A program made the position numbers and the translations under genes. A stretch of 64,000 bases of DNA from Carnegiea gigantea (lineage: Eukaryota > Streptophyta > Magnoliopsida > Caryophyllales > Cactaceae): the NCBI GenBank assembly GCA_029747015.1, contig JAKOGI010000821.1, forward strand, positions 257,501-321,500, given 5' to 3'. Below, one piece after another: positions 9,885 to 20,875 of the stretch. The notes under the pieces are model-generated. The model was not told the origin of the DNA. It was given only the letters and a program-made list of their open reading frames with translations, and searched no databases. Position 1 is the stretch's first letter. Every line of letters begins with the position of its first letter.

Positions 9885-10585
9885 CATAGCGACCAGCCCA
9901 AAGGCTGTACTCATGTACCCTTAGCCCCCATTGTGGCTGAAAGTCTAGCGACCGGCTCCAAGGCTGTGCTTATGGACCCCTAGCCCCCATTGGGGCTAAA
10001 AGTGTAGTGACCGGTCCTAAGGTCGTGCTCATGGACTTTTAGCCCCTATGGGGGCTAAAAGTATCGCGACCGGCCGTAAGGCCGTGCTCACGAACTCTTA
10101 GCCCCCATTGGGGCTAAAAATATAGCGATCGGCTCTAAGGCCGTGCTCATGGACTCCTAGCCCTCATTGCGGCTAAAAGTATAGCGACCTGCCCTAAGGC
10201 CGTGCTCATGGACTCTTAGCCCTCATTGGGGTTAACGTGTAGTGACTGGCCCTGAGGCCGCGCTCATGGACTCTTAGCCTCCATTAGGGCTAAAAGTGTA
10301 GTGACTGACCTTAAAGGCCATGCTCATGGACTGTTAGCCCCTATTGGGGCTAAAAGTATCATGACTGGCCTTAAGGCCATGCTCACGAACTCTTAGCCCC
10401 AAAGTGTAGCGACCGGCACAAAGGCCGCGCTCAAGGACTCTTAGCCCTCATTGGGGCTAAAAGTGTAGCGACCAGCCCTAAGGCTGTACTTATGGACTCT
10501 TAGCCCCCATTAGGATTAAAAATGTAGCAACCGGCCCTAAGGCCATGCTCATGGACTCCTAGCCCCCCATTGGGGCTAAAAGTGC
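9885..10585. repeat. 59-bp tandem array, copy 2
   Basis: Twelve units; TAGCCC starts at 9922, 9981, 10040, 10099, 10158, 10217, 10275, 10335, 10394, 10442, 10501 and 10560. The period is 59 bp except for one short 48-bp unit. Each unit holds two perfect or near-perfect hairpins: TAGCCCCCATTGGGGCTA and CGGCCCTAAGGCCG. It lies directly after the antisense PF04195-like gene and 100 bp from the integrase stop. Confidence 0.93.
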
Positions 10586-10684
10586 AGGTCAGATAGTTCT
10601 GCTCGTGGAATTGCCTTCATAGGCCTTGTATTCATTTCTTTCAAAGCATAAGTACATAATTGATGAGCGTTTACAAAGGGAAAA

Positions 10685-13600
10685 CTATGAGTAGTACTTT
10701 CGTAAATTGCTGCTATGCCAAGTCCTTGTTATAGGTGTGCCATCAGTAGTCTGAAGGCGATACGTGCCAGGCCTTGTTAGAGCGACGACCTTGTATGGGC
10801 CTTCCTAGTTGGCTGTGAGCTTACCATGTTCGCTTGTACATGTTACGGCTTCCGTGCGGTGAAGAACGAAGCCTCTGACGTGTATTGGCTGCATCTTCAC
10901 TGCCCGGTCATGGAGACACGCGATGCGGAGCTTGTAAGTGCTTCTTGGAGGAGGGCGTCTCCTCTGACAGAAGGGAAGAGGTCCACGGCTTCTTGGAGCG
11001 CTACGTTGTTTAACTCTTCCTGGAACATGGTAAGGCAGTGGGTGTGGAGTGCAACTTTGATCGGTAGGATAGCCTCTGACCCGTACTCTTGGCCTCATCG
11101 AGTTTCTTTTGTAAGCCATGTAGGAGTGCCTTGTTGGCTGCTTCGGCTTGACCATTTGTCTGAGGATGGGCGACAGCAGTGAACCTAGCTTGGCACCCCA
11201 AGATGCTCAAGTAGTATGTGAGCTTAGTGGGGTCAAACTGTCACCCGTTGTCGAAAATCTTGGTACGGGGGACGCCGAAGTGATTGATGATGTTCTTCTA
11301 GATGGATTTTCATACTTCGGTGGCAGTAATAGAGGCGACTACCTCGACTTAGATCCACTTCGTGAAGTAATCAACTGCAACAAGGAGATATTTGCGCTGC
11401 CCTGTAGCCTTGAGGAAGGGACACAATATATCCATACCACAAGTGGCGAAGGGTAAGGGGCTGACGACGGGCATTAGAGGGCTGGTGGGCAGCCGTTGGA
11501 TGGGAGCAAACTTTTGGCATTTTTCGCATGTGTTGACTAAGTTCATGACGCCCTCTCGTAGGCTTGGCTAATATTAGCCGGTACATTCGGCTGTGACTGC
11601 TAGTACACGACCCTCTATGTGCGAGCTGTACACTCTTTCATGTAACTCCTCAAGTATCTTTTTCCCGATCTTTGGGGTCACGCAACGTAGGAGGGGTTGA
11701 GCAAATGATCTTTTATATAGTAGCCCATCATAGAGGATAAACCAATTAGACCGCTGCTTCACATGATCGGCTTCTTTCGGGTTCGCCGGTAGGGTACCGT
11801 CAGTAAGGTATGCGCGGATGGGATCCATCCACGCCGAGCTCCTATCCAGCCATAACATTTCATGAGGATTAATGCTTCTTTTTGTCAAAGTCTCCTATTG
11901 GATGTTCTTAGGTTTTCCATCCTCGTAGAGCTTGCCAATTTCGACAGCGCATCAGCCTGTCAGTTTCTGACCGCAGGATGTGCCTTATCGCAAAGTGTTT
12001 TAGCAGCTGGGTGGCTTCCTGCACTCGCCGAACATATGCTACCATAGTGTCGTCCTTGACCTCGTAGTTCCCATTGAGTTGGCTAACCACCAGCTAGGAG
12101 TCAGAAAATGCCTGGACCGAATCGGCCCCTACGGTGTAGCACAGTTCTATTCCCGCTATCATGGCCTCATACTCGGTTTCATTGTTGGATGCCTTGAACA
12201 TAAACTTCAATGTGTATCCGTGCTGCTCACCGCTAGGGCTCTCAATAACGAGGCCGACTCCGCTTCTATTCTTTGTGGATGAACCATCAACGTAAAGGTG
12301 CCATGCACGAGGGGATAGGACATAGCCCGAAGTAGCAATAATGCTTTCTGCCAGAAAATCAACTAAGGCCTGGGTTCTGATGGCCCGCCATGTCTCAAAT
12401 ACCAGATTGTACTATGACAATTCGACGGCCCACTTTAAGAATCGACCGAAGGCATCTAGCCTCTGTAGGACGTTTCTTTAAGGGTTGGTCATTAAGGACG
12501 ATGACCCTGTAGGCTTCGAAGTAAGGCCGCAACTTTCGACTGGCCATCACCAGTGCATAGGCGAACTTCTCTATGAGGGGATAATTTATCTCAGCCCTGG
12601 CCAGTGCGTGGCTCACATAATATACTGGGATCTGCTCTTTGGCTTGCTCCACCACTAGGATCGCACTAATGGCTTGCTCTGAGACGGCCAAATAGAGTTG
12701 GAGTGTTTCCCCAACTAAAGGGCTCGCTATTTTGGGTAGCTGAGCTAGGTACGTCTTTAGTGTTTGAAAGGCTTCATCAGCCTCATGATCCCGGTAAAGT
12801 TATCCCGCTATCACAGGGCACGAAAGAAGGGATGGCACTTGTTGGCTGACCTAGACATGAATCGCCCCAAAGCTGCAATGCATCCCGTTAATTGTTGTAC
12901 CTCCTTAGCATTCCGCGGCGGCTTCATATCCAAGACGGCCTGGATCTTGTCTGGGTTAGCCTCTATTCCCTAGCTGCTGATTATGAATCTGAGGAATTTA
13001 CTTGAACGTACCTCGAACACACATTTCTTTGGATTTAGCTTCATCCCGAAGGCTTGGAGCATATCGAACGTTTATCGCAGGTCTTGGCCATGGGTATCAT
13101 CCGGCGTGCTCTTTGCTATCATGTCGTCAACGTAGACTTCTATGGTTTTCCTGATAAGGGGTTCGAACAACTTCTTTACTAGCCACTGATAGGTAGCCCT
13201 CGCGTTTTTCAACCCGAAGGGCATCATCTTATAGCAATGTAGCCCCGAATCGGTGATGAATGCGGTCTTCTCTTGGTCCTCCAAACATAAGGGAATCTGG
13301 TGATGCCTTGAGAAGGCGTCCATAAAATTCAACAAGGTGTGTCCGGCCGTGGCGTCTACTAGTTTATCAATCTTCGAAAGGGGGTAGCTGTCCTTAGGAC
13401 AGGCCTTGTTGAGGTCAGTGAAGTCTATGCACATTCTTCAGGTCCCATTGGGCTTTTCCAGCAATACCACATTTGAGATCCACTCAGGGTACTGACACTC
13501 TCTAATGAATCTTGCCTCCAGTAGCTTCTGTACCTTAGCGGTTGCTGCGGCCGCTCTTTCTGGTCCCATGTGGCATTTCTTCTAGATGACCCGTTTATAT

Positions 13601-14480
13601 AGGGGGTCCAAATTCAGCCTGTGCTCCATGATGGCTGGGTTGATACCGAGCATTTCCTCAGCGCCGAAAGCGAATACGTCCTGGTACTCCCATAGGAGTG
13701 AGACCAATAAGTTGCGGCTTGTAGCTTCCATTTCCCGGTCCAGTTGGACTTTTCGGTCGGGATGCCCCTCTTCTAACGGAACATGGTCCATATTTTCCGC
13801 GGCCTCAGGATGAGGTCGATTGGGCTCCACTGAGGCTAGGGTGTGTATAACCAAAGTCTCCGCCACTGGTGGGGGTAGAGGGAGCGCGGTTCGGGGCTTC
13901 TTTTCCGTTGTAAGTACGCCATCAGGCCCCCGTTTATTCATCCGCTTCACGAGAGGACTAATGCTCACCAAGTAACATTCCCAAGCAGTGCGTTGGTCTC
14001 CTTGCATCATGCCTACACTTCCATCGTCGGCTTCAAACTAAAGCTGCAATAAGTAGGGAGCGATGACGACCTTCACTTTGTGCAGGGTAGGTCGCCCTAG
14101 GATGACATTGTAAGCTGTGGGGACGTCCATGACTAAGAAGTCTACCTCCAAATTCTTTGCCCTCACCTTGTCGCCAAAGAATAAGGAAAGGTAAATCACT
14201 CCAGTAGGGTTCACCTTTTGCCCCCCAAAACCCAGGATTAGACGGACTAGAGGGACGATATCCCTTCCCAGATATGTTAGCTTCTCAAGGCAGTCTCAAG
14301 TGATGATGTCCATGGAACTCCCTGTGTTAATGAGGATTCTTCGTACAATCGCACTAGCCACCTTCATTTCTACCACTAATAGGTCATTATGCTGGGATGT
14401 GAAACATGGGCCTTGTTCCCCACCAAACACCATGGTGGGGACTGTAATGCGACTCCCTTGTTCAGCAGTAAGGACCTACT
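10685..14480 (-). pseudogene. pol: Pol region of the Tat element: protease, RT, RNase H, aRNase H, integrase
   Basis: On the minus strand, protease is near 14350-14050; its catalytic triplet is changed to NTG (D to N) and a TGA follows a few codons later. RT is at 13434-13072 with DLNKACPKD, MPFGLKNA and an intact YVDD. RNase H is at 12691-12395 (AVSEQAISA, KLRPYF). The second RNase H is at about 12310-11900, with YVDGSS, NNETEYEA and FSDS followed by a stop. Integrase runs from 11888: zinc-finger region, core with CEKCQ and GMDIL and DYFTKW (about 11540-11350), HPQTNGQAEAANK (about 11180-11140), and a C-terminal end with GTYRL and stop at 10685-10687. The pieces lie in several frames with many stops. 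Domain order and the extra RNase H assign it to the Tat lineage of Ty3/gypsy. It is inactive as it stands. Confidence 0.9.
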
Positions 14481-14519
14481 GTGCCCCCGAAGCTGAGCCT
14501 TCTAAGCAGACCGAGTGAT

Positions 14520-16274
14520 GCCTTCAGCATATCCGCTAGCAATAGTTGCCACTATCTCGATGGAGCATTCTTTGTCTTGTGGTTCTGGCCATGTTGGCTC
14601 GCATTCCTTTCATAGGAGCTACAAACCCCGCTACAAAAATCGATCAATTTACCCCTTATCCGCCAGCTCGTGAAGAGGCTTCCTCAACTCCCAACATTCG
14701 GCGATCGTGTGTCCATTTTGCTCATGGAACTCATAGTATTTTCGCATATTTTGGGGTTTAGGTGCCGAGGTCATGGAGGCGGTTTTCTCAGCATGGGATG
14801 ATGCCTTACTTCCATAAGGATGCTTCGAGGATCTGTGGTAAACAGTGGATCAACAACCTCGAGGCGCGGCCTCTGTTCTCCTGGGCCGTGGTTCCTGTCA
14901 CCTCTATTGGAGTTCCTATCTGCAGGGGTTTTAGCCCTCTTAGGGGCATCTGAACTATTCGGCACAGATTTCAGTGGCGCGGATGAAGTCCGTAACTTTT
15001 CTCAGTGCTTGCAAGAGTGGTCTCCTTCTGCTCGGCTAGGGAGAACTTGAACCACCCACTTTTCAAGTCGTTTAGAAAGGAGGCGTATGTGACCCCATCC
15101 TCCAAGTCCAGGATTAGGACTGCTTCTTGATGGAAACGTTTCACAAAGTCTGCTAAGGATTCTTGCGAGCCTTGCTTGATTTTGGAGAGGTGTATGCTGG
15201 TTAGCCTCTCTTTCCGGCTGGCGATGAACTGGCTAACAAACCTGTCCGCTAGATCTTGGAAGCAAGAAATGGTTCCTGGGGGCAAGCCATTAAACTAGGA
15301 TTGTGCCACTCCCTTTAGGGTTGTAAGGAAATATCAGAAATACGCTGCGTCGTCCATATCTTGGATGTACATCTGTGCCTTATAAACCCTTAGATGCTCC
15401 TCAGGGTCAGTCGTGCCATCATAGAGGTCCATGGTGGGCATCTTTACCTTCCCATATCGTGGAGCATTAACGATCTCCGAGATGAATGCTGTAGAGAAAG
15501 GGCAGGCCCTGCCCAAGCGGTCGTGCCAGATACTTTGACGGGAGTCTCTAGACACCTTTCTACCTCTACCAGCGACAAACTCCTGCGGCGAGGGCTCCCC
15601 CTCGGGGATCTGGGTGGAGTCAGATCTTGCTGGTGAGACCGCGGGCCGTGCCTTTCCCAGGGGGACTTCGGGTACGCTCACAATCGGAATGATGCTCTGG
15701 CGTCCGTCATCATTCGGAGACCTCTCTTTGAGGCCGCGAGGTCTGTTCTTCCTCTTCAAATGGTCGGTTGAGAGTGTGTTGCATACGACGTAGAGGCGGT
15801 GGTTGACTTCGCTGGATGTCCGTGGCTCGAGTGATGGGTAAGGTGCTCGTTGGCCCCAATAGAATGGCTACTGTTTTCTTCTCGTGACCGTCGGTATTCG
15901 CTCGTGTGAGGGGCCTCTTGCATCCTCTCACTACGGCGGGGGGACACCATGGGGTCGCACCTATGGGAGGGTTTGCAACCCATTGTAGGCACATATTCGA
16001 AACGAGGGAGAGGCCTCACGGAGCTTGTTGCCTCCACCGTCTTCTTCACCTTTTCAGAGACTTGCTGCATTATGGCGCTAGTCATAGTGGACATAAAGTT
16101 CTTGAGGGCATCCACTGTAACGTATGCCTCTTGCCTGGCCGGGGGTTGATCGAGCGGCCTGGGATCCGCCTGAGAACTTTATGAGGCGTCCACAGCCTCA
16201 GGGGGGACTGGTGCTTCCGCGACGGGCGCTTTATCACTCCTAGCCCGTGCCCGTGTGGCATCACTGACTACCAT
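14520..16274 (-). pseudogene. gag: Gag region of the Tat element
   Basis: The likely start is the ATG at 16274-16272, about 40 nt inside the 5' LTR. The N-terminal part is low complexity, with a stop (TAA) about 31 codons in. The capsid-like part is well matched: MPTMDLYDGTTDPEEHL (15440-15400) and, after a break, PGTISCFQDLADRFVSQF and a downstream ADFVKRFHQE (15285-15130), which is the plant Retrotrans_gag pattern. A degraded zinc-knuckle-like piece (GHTIAEC) lies near 14710 with stops after it. It is non-functional by the same stops and frame changes seen in pol. Confidence 0.85.
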
Positions 16275-16311
16275 CGTTCACCGATCTCGTCCCCACAGAT
16301 TGGGCCAAATC

Positions 16312-16818
16312 TGTTTCAAGACTTTTTCGTACCTCATTGAAGATGACATGGGGTAAGAGCTCGGGTTTATGAGATGGCACGTGCGGATCAGCTAACGGGC
16401 CCCTTCCTCCATCAAACCTACAAAAAAGGCACCCCCGGGTTATGGTCCGGGGAATGCCTCTCCGACGGTCAAGTCAAAGGAGGATCCAAGAGGTGTAAAT
16501 GCAATAAAGAGAGAGAAAGTAAAGTCAATTCTATCAGAGTCCAATATGTCAGAGTCCGAATCCCTTTCCCGAGGTGGGTAGGTGAGTATTTGTAGTCTCT
16601 GTAGCAAGGGGTAGGATGTAAATTCATACTGGGGACCGAAAGGGGGGACGCTGTCTGGTTTGTTCTATTTGGGCCATTGGGTGGGAGCCCCAAGAGTCCC
16701 GTTTAGGCCTACTACCTCGTTCAGGCCTGCCTTGTGATGGGGCCTACTACCTCGTTCGAGCCTGCCTTGCGATTAGGTGCTCGTGGGCCCTCCAAAGAAA
16801 ATCATATTTTCTGGATCG
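16312..16818 (-). repeat. 5' LTR of the Tat element
   Basis: Partner of 2469-2975. It ends GGATCG instead of GGATCA at the outer edge, so the terminal CA/TG is mutated on this side. The minus-strand sequence next to it (16311-16290, TTTGGCCCAATCTGTGGGG) looks like a degraded version of the TGGCGCC-GTCTGTGGG primer site common in Tat elements. Confidence 0.9.
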
Positions 16819-18940
16819 ACAACATTTTCCCCTCGTGGTTTTTTGGCTTCTTGGGTACGCCCCTTATTCCAATCTTTTAACTAACAAAATTAGTGGATTA
16901 TAAAAGAGGAACTATGGACTCCGATCGCACAACCTTTTGGGTGTTTTAGATGAGAATAATCCAACCTTTAAAATTAGCACCCAACGTCCTAATGCTTAGG
17001 CATGGGGTTTTTTTTATATATATAGCAATTTCAAGTTAACAACACTTTGACCGGCCTGTTTGATTATATTGTGGTTTACTGATCATATATGAACAATGGC
17101 GCAAGAAATGTGAACGACAATAGTCCACGCATGATAAATTAGTCATCACTTCTTAAATTGGCAGTAAAAAGTGTTTATGATCGATGATGTTGTAAATAAA
17201 AAATATATATACCCTTAAGATTTACAATTAATAAAGGATCCTTATTTGTCACAACTAAATGGTAGTGTTGGAAAAAGCAAAGGAATATATACCATCACCA
17301 AGTGATAAACAACTTTTTTTCTTTTGCATAAAGAGAAGAATTCATTAATCATTAATAACTTGCTAAGCAACACTTATAATATATGATTGACGAAAACAAA
17401 AATAATTTTTTCTAATCAAAATACAATCTTAACGAACTAACTTACGTGATGATCACTTGTCTTCTCAATCAAATCGTTGTTTGTTAATACAGCTTCGAGA
17501 AGACATCAACATATCTATTGTAATTTTCTACTACTAGAAGATCTGCGGATCTAGTGTAGTTTCTTAAGCCAAATATTCTTCCTACATGAAAAATTGTAAT
17601 TGAAGTGTCGACGCGAATTAAACTACCACTTTGCAGTAAAATGTGATTCGTCCCTAAAAATCAAGTAAACAACCACATAAATCAACTAAAATCAAAACTA
17701 AAGTAACACTCTCACAATTCAAGGGAAGAATAACTCTCACAAGTGGAGAGATACTTACTAGTAGAAAGATAAAACAATACTAAGGCAAATAGAAAGAAAA
17801 GACAAATGGCCAGGATGACTGAAGAATCAGCCATCCTGGATCGTTAAATTACTACAACGAATCAAAGAGATGAGAGAAAGATGAATATTGAGAGCAGATG
17901 GGGGGGAAGGTGGTTACCTACTATAAATAAGTTAATATGTCATCAAATTGACAAATCAAAGAGTCATTAACTTGTTAGGGGCATCTTAAAAATAAGGGAG
18001 AGTGGACGATGATAATATGTACGTTGGGAATATTAGATGATGATAATCCCAAATTTAGTGTTATATATCAATCATCTATATGTTGAACATATGTTATACA
18101 TATTTTATGTCTTTATACTTTCAAACTCAACGTAATAAAACAATTTCACAAAGGTATGTAGACGTACATATTTAAAAATGCAAGCATTTTTAAATGTATA
18201 CATTTGCATATGTTTAATATGCACTTCTACTATTGAGTTAGCACCTTCAATTTAGGTGTTGGCATAAAATTGTTAAATACAATTCCAAACTATGGACCGC
18301 TATTGTCAAACATCAAACTTAGGATTATTATCCTCCCATACTCCCAAAGTGCATATTATTTTCGTTCAATAATACCCTTTAGGGTTGGAGTGGTGACTCA
18401 CCAAATTTAGAGATGAAATCACTCTTGTAAGAGTCTTAAATATGAAAATATTAGTGTCAAAAAAAGGTGAATACTTTACTTCTTATTTAAAAAGTAACAA
18501 GGAAAAAATTTGTCCCATCTCAATTCTCAAACCTGAACCAAACTATGATTCATAGGTGAATTTTGTGTGGGGCCTGAGAGGGCTTAGCCTCTCCTAGTTT
18601 TAACCCAGAAAAATGGCCTTGTCCACTTTAATAGTTTATCTCTTCTTCCTATATTCTTTTCATCCCACTTCTTTTATCATGCCAATTAAATATTCAACAG
18701 ATGTTTGATCCAATTTTGTTAGAATGTGTTGGAAAAATATGATTGAAAATTATTTATTTATTTTCTTATTGAATAGTGTTTGACCAAATTATGGCTAGGT
18801 CTTTCGTAACTCCCGATTTATTTTGAGGTTTAAATTGTTTGTAACTTATGGTCTTGAAGTGGATAACCTTTTTTTAATTGAGAAAAGGGGGGAGGGTATT
18901 ATATTAAATTGTCATTGACGTAACATACATATCATTTGAA
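16819..18940. other. Intergenic DNA
   Basis: It starts with the ACAAC target duplication and a T-rich stretch that may be the rest of the interrupted LINE tail. The remainder is AT-rich with no convincing frame. A strong 30-nt hairpin sits at 17810-17839. I see no gene. Confidence 0.5.
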
Positions 18941-18949
18941 GCTTGAGTT

Positions 18950-20285
18950 GTGATGTCCTTGGGTACATCAATCTCCCATGTCTTACCCTCTAGACAAATG
19001 AGTTGTCGGTGAGCTAGATCGTGGGCTACCCTATTGGCCCCTCTCTTTACAAAGGACCAAGAATAAAAATCAAAATTCTAAACAAAAGACACGATGTCTC
19101 TAACAAAAAGACTAACGGAGTTGTCGAGCATCAACTTATTCCTGAGCATTTGGAACAAATCTAGACAATCGCTCTCAAACAATGACGTTGCGGATTCCAT
19201 ACGTGCGAGCACATGCAAGTCCAGGAAGATGGGCTCTTGCTTCCTTGATGGGAGCCCCAGCTTATCCATGATAATGCTTGACGCTAGCAAGGAGTACACT
19301 CCCATCGTGATCAAGATGAAGCCCCAGCTTAAAATATTGTCAACGACTAAACCTGCTTCAAAATTTAGGTTAGTATTGTAATTGGTGGTGTCCAAGTAGT
19401 CAGGTGTGGCGTGTTCTGTGGGGAGAGCTCCACATTTTGGAGTTCACGGAAACTACGGACAAAAGCCATAGTCCTCTTTCCCAAAACTCAAAGGTTGTTA
19501 TCCGGTCTCTTAAAGATGAAGCAATTACAGGCATTCCAGCATTTCCACAAAACCGCTAAAAAGTCACTAAAGGAATCATCGTCTCGTGTCCCTCTAGCTT
19601 TTGCAATGCAGTCCACAAGGGTTCGGTGACGTGTAACCAGAGAGTCGTGTTTAGGCCATTGCCTTTCCATGCATGAACAGCAAGTGGGCATTTGAGGATA
19701 GCATGTGCGGTTGTGTCTTCGGCATGAGTGCAGACGCTACATGTCACAGAGAAGCTTGGCACTCTAGTTGAGATGTTTCAGCTCTAGACGTAACGCCATA
19801 AGTGTTTGTCTTATGATGAGGATAAACCCATATTAGCCTAAGCATCGTAGCCAAGCATGTGGTATGCCGAGCGGACGCTGAAAGTGCCTCGCGTGTTGTA
19901 ATGCCAAATTAAGGTGCCGGCTAGCCAGGATGAGCACAATGGGATATTCAGAATCAACTCGACGTCATAGGGGAGGAAAATGTAGTTTATCAATGATTCC
20001 CACCAACAACCATTAGCGTGGTTGATCAAATCGCTAACTTTGTAATTCTTGTATGGTGCAAAACGAGAGATGACAAGCTTAAAAGATGTTGGCCGGGGAC
20101 GCCATCTGTTGTCCTATACACCTAGTGACTGGTCGTTTCCCACTAGCTAGCGAGACCCCTGGGCTACCACACTTCTAGCCCCGCAAATGCAATGCCAAGT
20201 GAAACTATGACGAATCCAAAGGGTGGCTTTGAAGATATCACCATCCGGAAAATATTTTGCTAGTATGGTGAAGTTGATAGCTTTG
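18950..20285 (-). mobile_element. LINE relic, C-terminal part
   Basis: Minus-strand pieces in LINE order: a segment at 20280-20100 with a W-RHSFTWH-like linker, then IIWHYNTRGTFSVRSAYHML-type sequence at 20029-19838, a zinc finger (CSVCTHAEDTTAHAIL) at 19762-19600, and an RNase H-like segment at 19395-19078 (ESDCLDLF). Several frames and stops make it a decayed copy. The RT domain is not in this piece. Confidence 0.75.
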
Positions 20286-20631
20286 ACTAGCTCTAATATG
20301 TAGTAATGCATAGCTTATAATTCTTCCTTTTCTTTTCTATAAAAGGATGCCTTGCAGTTTGCAACAAGAGTAGTTGTAATAGTGGAAACATAGAGTTCTA
20401 AGATTTTTCCTTCATCCTTTGGAGAAAACGTAGTGTTGATAGTCAACTCATATTATTTTACAATACATATTATTTTATCTTTTATATTTTGAGCATTTGG
20501 GTGAGAGGTTGGTTGAGGGTCCTACTTGGTGCATCCGAATTGAGCAAACGGGTTGTCGAATCTTAGAAGGAGGCCATACTTAAATCAATAAATTTACCAG
20601 TGCAGTTGGGGCGTTTGTTCTCCAAAGAAAT
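20286..20631. other. Intergenic DNA with a TATAAAAGG motif
   Basis: AT-rich. CTATAAAAGG near 20337 resembles an LTR promoter, but I find no partner repeat or coding sequence. Confidence 0.3.
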
Positions 20632-20875
20632 CGATTTAGTCTGCTTCGACCTAGGCTATATCTAAACTTTATATATCTCCCTACTCTGTCTCATCTATAT
20701 TTTTATCATATTCTAATTTTAATACTTTATTATATTCATATTTTAGATGTATCTTACATATTTTTTATGTATTTTTATATTAGTATTGGTCTTGTTGTCT
20801 GATGTGTCATAATCCCAAATTAATAGAAAAATTCTCCACTGATTTCTCTAAGTTCTTCGCAAATATTTCCAACAA
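20632..20875 (+). repeat. Dispersed repeat, copy 1
   Basis: About 240 bp, AT-rich, closely similar to 34715-34957 in the same orientation (shared blocks ATCTAAACTTTATATATC, CTCATCTATATTTTTATC, TTCTCCACTGATTTCTCTAA). No coding content. Its element type is unknown. Confidence 0.8.

Larger units (their letters stand above)
2469..16818 (-). mobile_element. Complete Tat-lineage Ty3/gypsy LTR retrotransposon
   Basis: Two 507-bp direct repeats (2469-2975, 16312-16818) bound the element, flanked by an identical 5-bp duplication ACAAC (2464-2468 and 16819-16823). Domain order on the minus strand is gag, protease, RT, RNase H, a second RNase H, integrase. The second RNase H before integrase is the hallmark of the Tat lineage. 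Between integrase and the 3' LTR lies about 7.7 kb holding two 59-bp repeat arrays and four antisense genes. Gag and pol carry many stops and shifts, and the protease aspartate is lost, so it cannot move by itself. The purine-rich tract next to the 3' LTR (2976-2990, read on the minus strand) and a primer-site-like stretch at 16295-16311 fit the orientation. Confidence 0.92.
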
